NCBI GenBank assembly: GCA_035551355.1
Contig: DASZNF010000141.1
Coordinates: forward strand, 248,001-312,000
Reading direction: 5' to 3'
Origin: DATATV01 sp035551355
Lineage (GTDB): Bacteria > Actinomycetota > Actinomycetes > Mycobacteriales > Pseudonocardiaceae
Length of the DNA stretch: 64,000 nt
How positions within the stretch are numbered: position 1 is the first letter of the stretch; each line of letters begins with the position of its first letter. Of the stretch, positions 17,090-25,308 are shown piece after piece. Made by a program: the position numbers and the translations under genes. The notes beneath the pieces were generated by a model that was not told where the DNA came from, searched no databases, and saw only the letters and a list, made by a program, of their open reading frames with translations.

Positions 17090-18397
17090 TTATCGTTCCG
17101 GGGGCTTACCCGATCCGTCGACCGCAATGCCAGCGGCTGCGGCGATCCGGTCGCGGGATTCCAACAGCCGTGCGCGCAGCGCCGGCAGATCCACGCCGAG
17201 CAGCCGGCCGTCCCGCTTGACCGCTCGGCCTGCGACGAAGACGCTGTCCACCAGGCCAGGGTGGCCTGCGGCGACGATCGTGCCGACGGCGTTGTTGATC
17301 GGGAAGACCGAGGGATCCTCGGCGTCGAGCAGGATCAGGTCGGCGTCCTTGCCGACGGTGATGCTGCCGGTTCGGGCATCGAGTCCGCACGCGCGGGCGC
17401 CGTCCACCGTGGCGAACTCGACGAAGTCCCGCGCGGTCAAGCCACCGTCCAGGCCGCGCTGCACCGCGAAGGCCGTGCGCATGGTGGCGAACATGTCGCC
17501 GCCCGCGGACGGGCAGTCGTCGATCGACAGCGAAGGGCGGATCCCGGCGGCCAGCATGCGCCCGGTCTCGGGCCAGCCGAAACCCATCTTCAGTTCGACG
17601 TCCGGGCTGATCGACACCGAGCAGCCAGCATCGGCCATCATCGCCACCTGGTCGTCGGAGATGCCGTTGCAGTGCACGAAGGTCGTGCGGTCGTCGAGCA
17701 GCCCGTGATCACGCATGTCGGCGATGGGGCGGCGACCACTGGGCCAGCCGGTGGCGCCGTGCATGTGCACGCTGACCCGCAGTCCGAGTTCCCGCGCCAG
17801 CGCGACATCGGCGGCGGTGGTGTCCATTGTGGTCAACTGCGGTCCGCGCAGGCCCAGCGCCATGCCGTCGTCGGGCAGCTGCGACCGCACGCGGGTGATC
17901 TCGGGTGCGATCGGGTCGTCGGCCGCGCAGTAGCAGAACACCGAACGGCCGGGCGCCGTACGCAACGCCTGGATCGCGGCGTCGGCGTTCTCCGGGTGGT
18001 CGGAGCAGTGGAACCAGTCGAGCATGGTCGTGACCCCCGAGCTGAGCGCCTCGATCCGGCCGAACAGGTTGCCCAGGTACACGTCATGCGGCTGGTAGTG
18101 CGGTTTGAGCGTGCCGTGCATGGCGACGCGGTACTCCTCGAACGTCCAGTCCGCGCCGATGCCACGGAATGCGGTCTGCCAGGTGTGCCGGTGGGTGTCC
18201 ACGAAACCGGGCAGCACGATCTTGCCCGTGGCGTCCACGACCTCGGCGTCGGCCGTGTCGATGGTGGCGGCGACCGCGGCGATGCGGCCGTCCTCAATGA
18301 GTACGTCGCCCTGCGCGAGATCGCCGAGGGCCGGGTCCATGGTGACCACCATGCCGCCACGTAACAGGGTCCTCGTCGGGCTGGTGTGGAGTGCCAT
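17090..18397 (-). CDS. Amidohydrolase of the deaminase/chlorohydrolase type
   Basis: A 435-residue metal-dependent amidohydrolase (cytosine deaminase, 8-oxoguanine deaminase and s-triazine hydrolase group). The metal motif GFVDTHRHTWQ has H69 and H71. Later ligands lie in VSVHMHGA, TFVHCNG and SIDDCPSAGGD. These enzymes usually deaminate N-heterocycles. I start it at ATG 18397, with an AAAGGA ribosome binding site; a longer open frame upstream crosses the MarR operators and the opposite gene and is not coding. It is divergent from a MarR regulator with two matching operators between, so it is probably the MarR target. Confidence 0.87.
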   Translation of the reverse strand: MALHTSPTRTLLRGGMVVTMDPALGDLAQGDVLIEDGRIAAVAATIDTADAEVVDATGKIVLPGFVDTHRHTWQTAFRGIGADWTFEEYRVAMHGTLKPHYQPHDVYLGNLFGRIEALSSGVTTMLDWFHCSDHPENADAAIQALRTAPGRSVFCYCAADDPIAPEITRVRSQLPDDGMALGLRGPQLTTMDTTAADVALARELGLRVSVHMHGATGWPSGRRPIADMRDHGLLDDRTTFVHCNGISDDQVAMMADAGCSVSISPDVELKMGFGWPETGRMLAAGIRPSLSIDDCPSAGGDMFATMRTAFAVQRGLDGGLTARDFVEFATVDGARACGLDARTGSITVGKDADLILLDAEDPSVFPINNAVGTIVAAGHPGLVDSVFVAGRAVKRDGRLLGVDLPALRARLLESRDRIAAAAGIAVDGSGKPPER

Positions 18398-18410
18398 GAC
18401 GTCCTTTCCA

Positions 18411-18429
18411 GAAGTTGGCGCATCAACTC
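18411..18429. promoter_or_regulatory. MarR operator, site 1
   Basis: GAAGTTGGCGCATCAACTC. Its inverted partner at 18440-18458 reads GAAGTTGACGCATCAACTC on the other strand, 18 of 19 bases identical. The AGTTG/CAACT half-sites are typical of MarR-family operators. It lies just upstream of the amidohydrolase start. Confidence 0.75.
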
Positions 18430-18439
18430 TAGAACCAGT

Positions 18440-18458
18440 GAGTTGATGCGTCAACTTC
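18440..18458. promoter_or_regulatory. MarR operator, site 2
   Basis: On the plus strand this contains AGTTGATGCGTCAACT (18441-18456), a near-perfect palindrome. The centre is about 29 bases from the site at 18411-18429, close to three helical turns. It lies 22 bases before the MarR start codon, suiting autorepression. Confidence 0.75.
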
Positions 18459-18479
18459 AGCTCGCTTATGATTCCCGTC

Positions 18480-18968
18480 ATGGCTGAGCCCCGTACGTTG
18501 AAACCCGAGGAGTGGGAGCTCTGGGACACCTGGATGCGCGCGCAGCGTCTACTCCTACGGGAGCTCGACCGCGATCTGCAAGACGAGTGCGGCATCTCGA
18601 AGGCCGAGTTCAGCGTGCTGGTGACGCTGTGGCAGGTGCCCGGCCGCGAGATGCGTGTCGGCGAGCTCGCCGAGTCGCTCGACTGGGAGAAGAGCCGCGT
18701 CTCGCACATGTTGACCCGCATGGAGACCCGTGGCTTCGTGGCGCCGACCCGGTGCGGGCCCAGCGGTCGTCGCACCGGCATCGGGCTGACCGACAAGGGC
18801 GGTCGGGCCGCGCAGAGCGCCATCCTCCGTCACGGGCGCAACATCCGTCGTTACTTCCTCGACTCGCTCACGGCAGAGCAGGCTGCGACTATCCGGGTCT
18901 GGAGCGAGCAGATGATCGACGGCATTGAGCCGCGCTTCGGTGAAGGGTCCGGCAACGGCGTCGCTTGA
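18480..18968 (+). CDS. MarR-family transcriptional regulator
   Basis: A 162-residue winged-helix protein. The recognition region is MRVGELAESLDWEKSRVSHM, followed by the wing LTRMETRGFVAPTRC. It starts at ATG 18480. The family commonly senses small aromatic or heterocyclic compounds and represses a divergent enzyme gene. Here that gene is the amidohydrolase at 17090-18397, and two copies of a matching operator lie between the two genes, so control of the amidohydrolase and autoregulation are likely. The effector would be the amidohydrolase substrate or product (inference). Confidence 0.88.
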   Translation: MAEPRTLKPEEWELWDTWMRAQRLLLRELDRDLQDECGISKAEFSVLVTLWQVPGREMRVGELAESLDWEKSRVSHMLTRMETRGFVAPTRCGPSGRRTGIGLTDKGGRAAQSAILRHGRNIRRYFLDSLTAEQAATIRVWSEQMIDGIEPRFGEGSGNGVA

Positions 18969-18990
18969 CGGGTGTTGCCGAAGGCGGTGA

Positions 18991-19013
18991 ACCGAACCGC
19001 ACATCGGTTCGGT
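18991..19013. terminator. Hairpin between convergent MarR and GntR genes
   Basis: ACCGAACCG (18991-18999) and CGGTTCGGT (19005-19013) form a perfect 9-bp stem with a 5-base loop. It lies 23 bases after the MarR stop and before the convergent GntR gene. There is no U-tract, which is common for actinomycete terminators. Confidence 0.5.
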
Positions 19014-19131
19014 CGAGGAAATGCACCGGTCGTGAGACTCTGCACGTGGCCGAGGTGCGGGCGTGGACCCTGGAAGATTTCCGGGAACCGCGGGCAGAAA
19101 GCGACGAAGACGAGTTGTCCGAGGTCGGTTC

Positions 19132-19812
19132 CTAGTCCCGGGTTTGGCTCAACGCGGCGAAATCGGCCAGCGTCCAGGTCTTCACTTCCTCGATGTGCTG
19201 GGCCACCTTGCTCGCCGCGGCCGCCGGTTTGCGGGCGGCCAGCGCGTCCACGATCTCCAGATGTCGTTGGCTGGAGCCGGAAATGCGGTGCGTGCCGGTC
19301 GCGCCGACCACCCGCATCCACTGCACGTAGGCCTCGACCGAATCGCGCACCCGGATCAGCCGGGTGTTGCCGGAGTACTCCACGATCGTCTGGTGCAGCC
19401 GCTGGTCGCTGGCGAAGAACGGCTCGAAGTCACCCTTCGCGGCCAGCCGGTCGGCCTCCTCGATCTCCGCGCGCAGGTCGGCCAGCAGCGCGTCCGGGAT
19501 GGCCTTGGCCGCCGCCGGGGCCGCGGCCCACTCGATGCCGCGGCGCAGATCGCACACCTCGCCGATGTCGCGCTCGGTCAGCTCGGCCACGAACGTGCCC
19601 GACCGCGGCTTGGTCAGCACCAGGCCGTCGATCTCCAGCCGGGCCAGCGCCTCGCGCAGCGGGGTCTTGGAGATGCCCAGTTCGGCGATCATCGCGGGCA
19701 GGTCGATCCGCCGGCCGGGCGCCAGCCTGCCGTGCACGATGCGGTCGCGCAGCAGCCGGTAGGTCTGCTCGGACAGCTTGTCCGTGACGATCACGCGCTC
19801 GGGCTGCGCCAT
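19132..19812 (-). CDS. GntR-family regulator, FCD (FadR-like) subfamily
   Basis: A 226-residue regulator. The N-terminal GntR winged helix contains PAMIAELGISKTPLREALAR and LEIDGLVLTKPRSGTFVAEL. An all-helical FCD effector domain follows, with the histidine-containing segments DQRLHQTIVEYSGN and SQRHLEIVDAL. FCD domains usually bind carboxylic acids through a metal. I start it at ATG 19812, with GGACGGAG upstream; a GTG at 19845 is the alternative. It is divergent from the MFS-DhaK-DhaL operon and probably controls it. A motif in this divergent region recurs before aldolase copy 2. Confidence 0.87.
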   Translation of the reverse strand: MAQPERVIVTDKLSEQTYRLLRDRIVHGRLAPGRRIDLPAMIAELGISKTPLREALARLEIDGLVLTKPRSGTFVAELTERDIGEVCDLRRGIEWAAAPAAAKAIPDALLADLRAEIEEADRLAAKGDFEPFFASDQRLHQTIVEYSGNTRLIRVRDSVEAYVQWMRVVGATGTHRISGSSQRHLEIVDALAARKPAAAASKVAQHIEEVKTWTLADFAALSQTRD

Positions 19813-19946
19813 CGGTGGTCTCCGTCCTGGTTCGGACCCGGTCACCCGACACTAGTCGGTCGGTGATCCACATCGCGGCCTCCCACGCGAACCCCCGGAG
19901 GGGCTTGTGCTCGGCCCGGCCGATAGGCGAGGCTACCAGGAACGCA

Positions 19947-19970
19947 AGATCTGATATTCTAGTTGTCAAC
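19947..19970. promoter_or_regulatory. Candidate GntR site in the MFS promoter
   Basis: AGATCTGATATTCTAG (19947-19962) runs into the inverted repeat GTTGTCAAC (19962-19970), directly before the ribosome binding site AGGAGGT of the MFS gene. The first part resembles the palindromic region upstream of aldolase copy 2 (13 of 16 bases). The assignment to the neighbouring GntR is inference. Confidence 0.45.
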
Positions 19971-19985
19971 CAGGAGGTCCAGATC

Positions 19986-21347
19986 ATGACAACTGGCGGC
20001 TCACCGTCCGAGCCCGACACCGTGCCGGTCGACCCGGCCGCGGCCCGGCGGGTCACCCTGGCCAGCGCCCTGGGCACCACCGTGGAGTACTACGACTTCA
20101 CCCTCTACGCCACCACCGCGGCTCTGGTGTTCAACAAGGTGTTCTTCCCCAACACCTCCGCGGTCATCGGCACTCTCGCCGCGTTCTCCACCTTCTTCGT
20201 CGGCTACCTGGCCCGCCCGCTGGGCGGCATCGTGTTCGGCCACTTCGGGGATCGGCTGGGGCGCAAGGCAATACTGGTCGTCACTCTGCTGCTGATGGGG
20301 CTGGGCACGTTCGTGGTCGGCATTCTGCCCTCCTACGCCAGCATCGGCGTGGCCGCGCCCATCCTGCTGGTGGTCATCCGGCTCATCCAGGGCATCGGCA
20401 TGGGCGGCGAGTACGGCGGCGGCGTCCTGATGGCCATGGAGTACGCGCCCCGGCGCAGGCAGGGCTTCTTCACCAGCCTGGTGCACATCGGCACCCCGGC
20501 CGGCGTGCTGCTGCCGGTCGGCTTCGTCAGCATCCTGGACGTGGTCATGCCCGAGGCGACCTTCGAGGCCTGGGGCTGGCGGATCCCGTTCCTGTTCAGC
20601 ATCGTGCTCATCGGCGTCGGGCTGTACCTGCGGCTGCGCATCTCGGAGAGCCCGGAGTTCGCCCGGTTGCGCGAGCGCCGCGAGGTGCGCAAGGTGCCGC
20701 TGGCCGAACTGGGCCGCGGGCACATCGGCGACGTGCTGCTGTCCATTGTGGCCAAGATCGCCGAGAGCGGCCTGTTCAACGTGTACTACGTGGTGGCCCT
20801 GACCTACGCCACCAGTCAGCTCGGCATGGCCAAAATTCCCGTGCTGATCGGCATTCTGATCGCCTGCGCACTGGAATGCGTGACCCTGCCGCTGTTCGGC
20901 GCGCTGTCCGACCGGATCGGTCGGCGCAAGGTCTACATCGGCGGCGCGTTGTTCCAGGTGCTGCTCGGGGTGCCGTTCTTCCTGTTGGTGGACACCAGAA
21001 ACCCGGTGCTGGTCACCCTGGCCATGGTGCTCGGACTCGCTGTCGGGCACGGCAGCATGTACGGTGCGCAGGCGGCGCTGTTCGCCAACCTCTACCCGGT
21101 CGGAGTGCGCTACACCGGACTGTCCATCACCCAGCAGTTCGGCGCGACCCTGGGGGGCGGACTGTCCCCGTTGCTGGGCGCCGCGCTGATCGCCGCGGAC
21201 GGCGGCGGCTGGACCTGGGTGGTCGCCTACGTGGTCGGCGTGGCCGCGTTGTCCAGCCTGTGCACCGTGCCGCTGCGCCGGGGCGAGGACCCGGCGCGCA
21301 CCGCGGCCATCGAGAAAACCGCACTCGTCGATTCGGGAGTCGCCTGA
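19986..21347 (+). CDS. MFS metabolite:proton symporter (shikimate/alpha-ketoglutarate permease type)
   Basis: A 453-residue 12-helix transporter of the metabolite:H+ symporter branch. It has the signature GHFGDRLGRKA after helix 2, RPLGGIVFG and GIGMGGEYGGGV. These carriers import small carboxylates and polyols. ATG 19986 has AGGAGGT eight bases upstream. The stop overlaps the start of dhaK (TGATG at 21345), so the two are translationally coupled. The imported compound is probably the one phosphorylated by DhaK-DhaL. Confidence 0.87.
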   Translation: MTTGGSPSEPDTVPVDPAAARRVTLASALGTTVEYYDFTLYATTAALVFNKVFFPNTSAVIGTLAAFSTFFVGYLARPLGGIVFGHFGDRLGRKAILVVTLLLMGLGTFVVGILPSYASIGVAAPILLVVIRLIQGIGMGGEYGGGVLMAMEYAPRRRQGFFTSLVHIGTPAGVLLPVGFVSILDVVMPEATFEAWGWRIPFLFSIVLIGVGLYLRLRISESPEFARLRERREVRKVPLAELGRGHIGDVLLSIVAKIAESGLFNVYYVVALTYATSQLGMAKIPVLIGILIACALECVTLPLFGALSDRIGRRKVYIGGALFQVLLGVPFFLLVDTRNPVLVTLAMVLGLAVGHGSMYGAQAALFANLYPVGVRYTGLSITQQFGATLGGGLSPLLGAALIAADGGGWTWVVAYVVGVAALSSLCTVPLRRGEDPARTAAIEKTALVDSGVA

Positions 21348-22348
21348 TGCCGCAGTACTTCGCCAACTCGCCGGAGTCCCTTGTGGATGACGCGCTGGCC
21401 GGTTTCGCCGCGGCCAACGCGGCGCACGTGAGCTTCGTGCCCGACCCCGGCTACCTCACCGCGAACCGGCCCGCGCCGGGCCGGCGGGTGGGGCTGGTGT
21501 CCGGCGGCGGATCCGGGCACGAACCGTTGCACGCGGGCTTCGTGGGCAGCGGCATGCTGGACGCGGCCTGCCCGGGCCGGGTGTTCGCCTCCCCGCACAA
21601 TCGGCAGGTCTACGACGCCTCCCGGGCGGTGGCCCGCGAGGACGGCGTGCTGCACATCGTGAAGAACTACACCGGCGACCGGATCAACTTCGGCATCGCC
21701 GCGGAACGACTGGCCCACGACGGAATCGCCTGCGCCCGGGTCACCGTGGACGACGATGTGGCCACCGACTCCGAGGACATCGCGGTCGGCCGCCGGGGCA
21801 CCGGGGCGACCGTGCTGGTGGAGAAGATCCTTGGTGCGGCGGCGGATCAGGGCGCGAGCCTGGCCGAACTGACCGAACTGGGCACCGAGGTGGCCGGGCG
21901 CAGTCGCAGCATCGCGGTAGCCGCGGCCGCGCACACCGCGCCGGCCACCGGCGAGCCCGCGTTCGAGCTGGAGACCGACGTGGAGGAGTTCGGCGTTGGC
22001 ATCCACGGCGAACGCTCCGGCCGGACCCGCAAGCACACCACCAACACCGAGCTGATCGCCGATCTGGTCGGCCCGCTGGCCGATGCGCTGGACCTGGCCG
22101 AGGGGGCGCAGGTCATCGCACTGGTCAACGGATTGGGCGCGGTCACCAATCTGGAGCTGTACGCGCTGTACGGGGAACTCGTCGCGGCGCTGGAGAAGCG
22201 GGGGGTCACCGTGGTCCGGCAGCTGGTCGGGTCGGTGGTGACCGCGCTGGACATGCGCGGCGTCTCGGTGTCGTTGCTGCGCACCGACGAGCGGCTGACC
22301 GCGCTGTGGGACGCGCCGGCCGACACCCCGGCCTGGCAGCGGGCATGA
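21347..22348 (+). CDS. dhaK: Dihydroxyacetone kinase-type subunit DhaK
   Basis: 333 residues with the DhaK substrate-binding fold: SGGGSGHEPLHAGF (52-65) and GIHGE with H220, the histidine that binds the ketone substrate covalently in DhaK. It works with DhaL, encoded next. No phosphotransferase subunit DhaM is seen here, so ATP rather than a PTS protein is the likely phosphate donor. In other bacteria such stand-alone DhaK-DhaL pairs phosphorylate dihydroxyacetone or C4 ketoses (erythrulose). With a carboxylate/polyol-type permease upstream, a substrate other than dihydroxyacetone is plausible; this is inference. Confidence 0.87.
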   Translation: MPQYFANSPESLVDDALAGFAAANAAHVSFVPDPGYLTANRPAPGRRVGLVSGGGSGHEPLHAGFVGSGMLDAACPGRVFASPHNRQVYDASRAVAREDGVLHIVKNYTGDRINFGIAAERLAHDGIACARVTVDDDVATDSEDIAVGRRGTGATVLVEKILGAAADQGASLAELTELGTEVAGRSRSIAVAAAAHTAPATGEPAFELETDVEEFGVGIHGERSGRTRKHTTNTELIADLVGPLADALDLAEGAQVIALVNGLGAVTNLELYALYGELVAALEKRGVTVVRQLVGSVVTALDMRGVSVSLLRTDERLTALWDAPADTPAWQRA

Positions 22349-22374
22349 GCGACAACGGCGACGAAGGAGGGACC

Positions 22375-22983
22375 ATGACCGCGACCACCACCACCGCCGG
22401 CTGGCTGCGCGCCTACACCCGGGAAGTACTGGCCCGGCAACAGGAACTGACCTCGCTGGACCAGCGGCTCGGGGACGGCGACTTCGGCGCGAACCTGGCC
22501 GGGGGCATGCGCCTGGTGGATGGCGAACTCGGCCAGCTGCCCGAGAATGCCGCACCCGACGAGGCGCTTTCCGTCGCGGCCACGGTGTTCCTGGACAAGG
22601 TGGGCGGCACCAGCGGACCGTTGTTCGGACTGCTTTTCAATGAACTTGCCGCCGCCGTAAGGAAATCCGGAAAGTGGGACGCCGCCGCGCTGGCCGAGGG
22701 CACCCGGGGCGGGCTGGCCGCGATCCAGCGGGTGGGCGAGGCCGAACCGGGCGACAAGACCCTGGTCGACGCGCTGGATCCGGCGGTCACCGCGCTGGCG
22801 CAGAACACCGGCGCCGACCTGCCGACCGCGTTCGCGGCGGCGGCCGCTGCGGCCAGATCCGGCGCCGAGTCGACCGCGGCCGGGCGGGCACGGCGGGGGC
22901 GGGCCAGCTATGTGGGCGCGCACGCCGAGGGCGTGCCCGACCCGGGCGCGGTGGCCGTCGCGCTGCTGTTCACCGTGGGGTGA
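22375..22983 (+). CDS. dhaL: Dihydroxyacetone kinase-type nucleotide subunit DhaL
   Basis: 202 residues, the normal DhaL size. The ADP/Mg-binding aspartates are D29, D34 and D36 (LDQRLGDGDFGAN), followed by GGTSGPLFG and the C-terminal DPGAVAVALLF. It transfers phosphate to the ketone held by DhaK. It starts at ATG 22375 with AAGGAGG just upstream, 26 bases after the dhaK stop; an ATG at 22345 overlapping dhaK is a weaker option. A strong hairpin follows the gene, marking the end of the MFS-dhaK-dhaL operon. Confidence 0.87.
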   Translation: MTATTTTAGWLRAYTREVLARQQELTSLDQRLGDGDFGANLAGGMRLVDGELGQLPENAAPDEALSVAATVFLDKVGGTSGPLFGLLFNELAAAVRKSGKWDAAALAEGTRGGLAAIQRVGEAEPGDKTLVDALDPAVTALAQNTGADLPTAFAAAAAAARSGAESTAAGRARRGRASYVGAHAEGVPDPGAVAVALLFTVG

Positions 22984-22994
22984 GGCGCGTCGCG

Positions 22995-23026
22995 GGTCGC
23001 GGCCGGGCGACGATCCGGCCGCGGCC
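22995..23026 (+). terminator. Probable terminator after dhaL
   Basis: GGTCGCGGCCGG (22995-23006) pairs with CCGGCCGCGGCC (23015-23026) over 12 bases, allowing one G-U pair, with an 8-base loop, 12 bases after the dhaL stop. Confidence 0.55.
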
Positions 23027-23067
23027 TGCGCGCGCGTCCGCGGCCGACCGGTTCCTCCGAGGAAACG

Positions 23068-24123
23068 GTGTTACGCTGCGAAATCATGGGGTCGCGGATA
23101 ACGATGGCCGAGCTCGCCGATGGTGCCGCCGACGCGCCACTGCTGGATGACACCGGCCGGTTGGTCGACCCGTGCTACGCGGTCGATCTGGCTGCCGAGC
23201 CGACCGATCCGGACACAGTGGATCGCGCGGTCGCCGCCGCGCTGCGCTGTGACCGGCTGCTGATCGGCCTGGCCGACGGGCACACCCTGGACGCCGGAGC
23301 CCGTCATCTGGCCAAGGCCATGGACCTCACCCTCGCCCCGCGCGGGCTGGCCGTGGGGTCGGCCTTCGTGTGCGGCGAACTGGAGGAAGTGACCGATGCC
23401 GTCGCGTCGGCACCGCAGGCCGCGCTCACCTTGGGGCAGGTGCTGCGCGCGACCGAGGAACTGTCCGCGTCCGCCGCGCTGGACGTGGAATCGCTGGCCT
23501 ACTCCACCCTGCTCGGCGGCGCGGAGTTCCGGCGCTGGCTGACCGAGCGCGGTCCGCGCCCGGCGCCGCCGCCGGCCGAGCAGCCGGTGCTCATCGAGCG
23601 AGCCGGCGAGCACCTGACCATCACGCTCAACCGGCCGGAGCGGCGCAACGCCTACGGCCGCGAGATGCGGGACGCGCTGGTGGACGCGCTGCGGGTGGCC
23701 GCGATGGACGACAGCGTGCGGCGGGTGCTGCTCACCGGCGAGGGCCCGGACTTCTGTTCCGGTGGTGACCTGGACGAGTTCGGCAGCACGCCCGACCCGG
23801 CGACCGCGCACTTCCTGCGCACCGCCGCCGGTGCCGGGCTGCTGCTGGACCGCGTCGCGGCCAAGGTGACGGTGGAGGTGCACGGCGCCTGTGTCGGCGC
23901 GGGAATCGAACTGCCCGCGTTCGCCGCCCGGGTGCGTGCGGCCCAGGGGACCACGTTCCGGCTGCCCGAGGTGAGCATGGGGTTGATCCCGGGCGCGGGC
24001 GGCACGGTGAGCATCCCGCGCCGGATCGGGCGCTGGCGGACGCTGTGGCTGGCGCTGACCGGCCACCGCCTGGACGCGCGCACCGCGCTGTCCTGGGGTC
24101 TGGTGGACGCCGTCGCGGAGTAG
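23068..24123 (+). CDS. Crotonase-family protein with unusual N-terminal extension
   Basis: Up to 351 residues. The second half is a crotonase core: ITLNRPERRNAYGREM, the oxyanion segment LLTGEGPDFCSGGDL, HGACVGAGIELPAFAARV, LIPGAGGT, ending at WGLVDAVAE. Standard family members continue for 60-70 residues past that point, but here the gene stops. Instead about 170 extra residues precede the core, and their end (ALDVESLAYSTLLGGAEFRR) looks like the usual C-terminal helices. It may be a rearranged or permuted crotonase. Its start is uncertain: GTG 23068 has GAGGAAA upstream but a rare TTA second codon; ATG 23086 is the alternative. It lies in its own unit between dhaL and the ABC operon. Confidence 0.75.
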   Translation: MLRCEIMGSRITMAELADGAADAPLLDDTGRLVDPCYAVDLAAEPTDPDTVDRAVAAALRCDRLLIGLADGHTLDAGARHLAKAMDLTLAPRGLAVGSAFVCGELEEVTDAVASAPQAALTLGQVLRATEELSASAALDVESLAYSTLLGGAEFRRWLTERGPRPAPPPAEQPVLIERAGEHLTITLNRPERRNAYGREMRDALVDALRVAAMDDSVRRVLLTGEGPDFCSGGDLDEFGSTPDPATAHFLRTAAGAGLLLDRVAAKVTVEVHGACVGAGIELPAFAARVRAAQGTTFRLPEVSMGLIPGAGGTVSIPRRIGRWRTLWLALTGHRLDARTALSWGLVDAVAE

Positions 24124-24139
24124 CCGACGGCCCACCGAG

Positions 24140-24168
24140 TGTCGACAATTCGCGGCAAACTGTCGACA
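24140..24168. promoter_or_regulatory. Two TGTCGACA operators before the ABC transporter operon
   Basis: AGTGTCGACAAT (core 24140-24147) and ACTGTCGACAGA (core 24161-24168) are exact copies of the palindrome found throughout 24-45 kb, 21 bases apart (two helical turns). A one-mismatch copy TGTCGGCA is at 24213-24220. The palindrome GGTCGACAGTCGACC is at 24236-24250. They lie upstream of the substrate-binding protein gene at 24302. Confidence 0.75.
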
Positions 24169-24301
24169 GATTCGCCGATTTGAGCTGTGAAACGCTTGAC
24201 CGGCGACCCAAGTGTCGGCAGAATTCCGCCCAAGAGGTCGACAGTCGACCGCCCATCACCGCCTCGGGCACCCACCGCTCTCAATGGTGAGAGGAGACCA
24301 G

Positions 24302-25306
24302 ATGTTCTCGATCAGCAGAACCGTCCGCGCTCGCGGCGCACGGGTCGTCGGCAGCGCGGCGCTGGCCGCGATCAGCATGGCCGCGCTCGCCGCCTGCGGG
24401 AGCGGCGGCGCGGCCGACTCGTCGGGCAACGGCACGCTGGTGATCCAGCGTTCGGCCAACTCCGGTTTCGAGCCGGTGCTGCTGGCCCAGGAAAAGGGCT
24501 ACTTCAAGGCGCAGGGCCTCAACGTCGAGATCAAGGTCGCCTCCAACGACATCTCCAAGAACATCCCGCTGGTGGTCAGCGGGCAGGTGCAGCTCACCGA
24601 GGCCGGCATGTCCTCGCTGATCGCGGCCAAGTCGCAGGGCCTGCCGCTGCAGGCCGTGCTCGGCGTGCAGAACGCCGGCAAAGGGTCCAAACAGGACGAT
24701 GGCTGCCTGGCCCCGCCGGGCAGCTCCGTCACGTCGCTGGCCGGGCTGGAGGGCAGGACGGTCGGCGTGCCCACGCTGGGTAATCCGGTGCAGATCATCA
24801 ACAACATCGCCATGCGCAACGCAGGCGACGACCCGGCCAAGGTGCACTACGTGGCGCTGTCCACCGATGCGCTGAACGCCGCGGCGACCAGCGGCAAGGT
24901 GGACGCCGTCTGCACCTTCGGGCTGTTCTACGACGAGGCCGTCGCGGCCGGATTCACCCCGCTGCAGGGCGGCACCGTGGGCACCCTGCCCGGCGCGCCG
25001 CAGGTCATCTGGATCGCCTCGAACACCTTTGCCAGCAAGAACTCCGCCGAACTGACCAAGTTCACCGCGGCGATGAACCAGGCCTACGGCTACCTCAACT
25101 CGCACGACGCCGAGTACCGGGCGATCACCGCGGCCAACACCACGCTGCCCAAGCAGTACATCGAAACCCGGCCGCTGCCGGTGATGACCGCGGCGATCTC
25201 CCGCTCGGCCACCGAGGCGATCGCCACGGAGATGCAGAAGGACGGCTTCACCAAGTCAACACCGAGCGCGAACGACCTTGTCGCACAGACGATCCCGGAC
25301 GTGTGA
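24302..25306 (+). CDS. ABC transporter substrate-binding lipoprotein, NMT1/SsuA type
   Basis: A 334-residue extracytoplasmic binding protein. The signal peptide ends in lipobox LAAC with Cys32, so it is membrane-anchored. The mature part has the NMT1/SsuA fold used for sulfonates, nitrate, pyrimidine precursors and aromatic acids: GFEPVLLAQEKGYFKAQGL and VGVPTLGN. ATG 24302 has GAGAGGAG upstream. It is first in an ABC operon with two permeases and an ATPase. The upstream region carries TGTCGACA operators, tying uptake to the catabolic genes to the right. The ligand is unknown, probably an organic acid. Confidence 0.87.
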   Translation: MFSISRTVRARGARVVGSAALAAISMAALAACGSGGAADSSGNGTLVIQRSANSGFEPVLLAQEKGYFKAQGLNVEIKVASNDISKNIPLVVSGQVQLTEAGMSSLIAAKSQGLPLQAVLGVQNAGKGSKQDDGCLAPPGSSVTSLAGLEGRTVGVPTLGNPVQIINNIAMRNAGDDPAKVHYVALSTDALNAAATSGKVDAVCTFGLFYDEAVAAGFTPLQGGTVGTLPGAPQVIWIASNTFASKNSAELTKFTAAMNQAYGYLNSHDAEYRAITAANTTLPKQYIETRPLPVMTAAISRSATEAIATEMQKDGFTKSTPSANDLVAQTIPDV

Positions 25307-25308
25307 GG

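Noticed and set aside
18398..18823. Upstream extension of the amidohydrolase frame to 18823
   Set aside because: It runs across the two MarR operators and antisense to the MarR gene; ATG 18397 has its own ribosome binding site and gives a normal family N-terminus.
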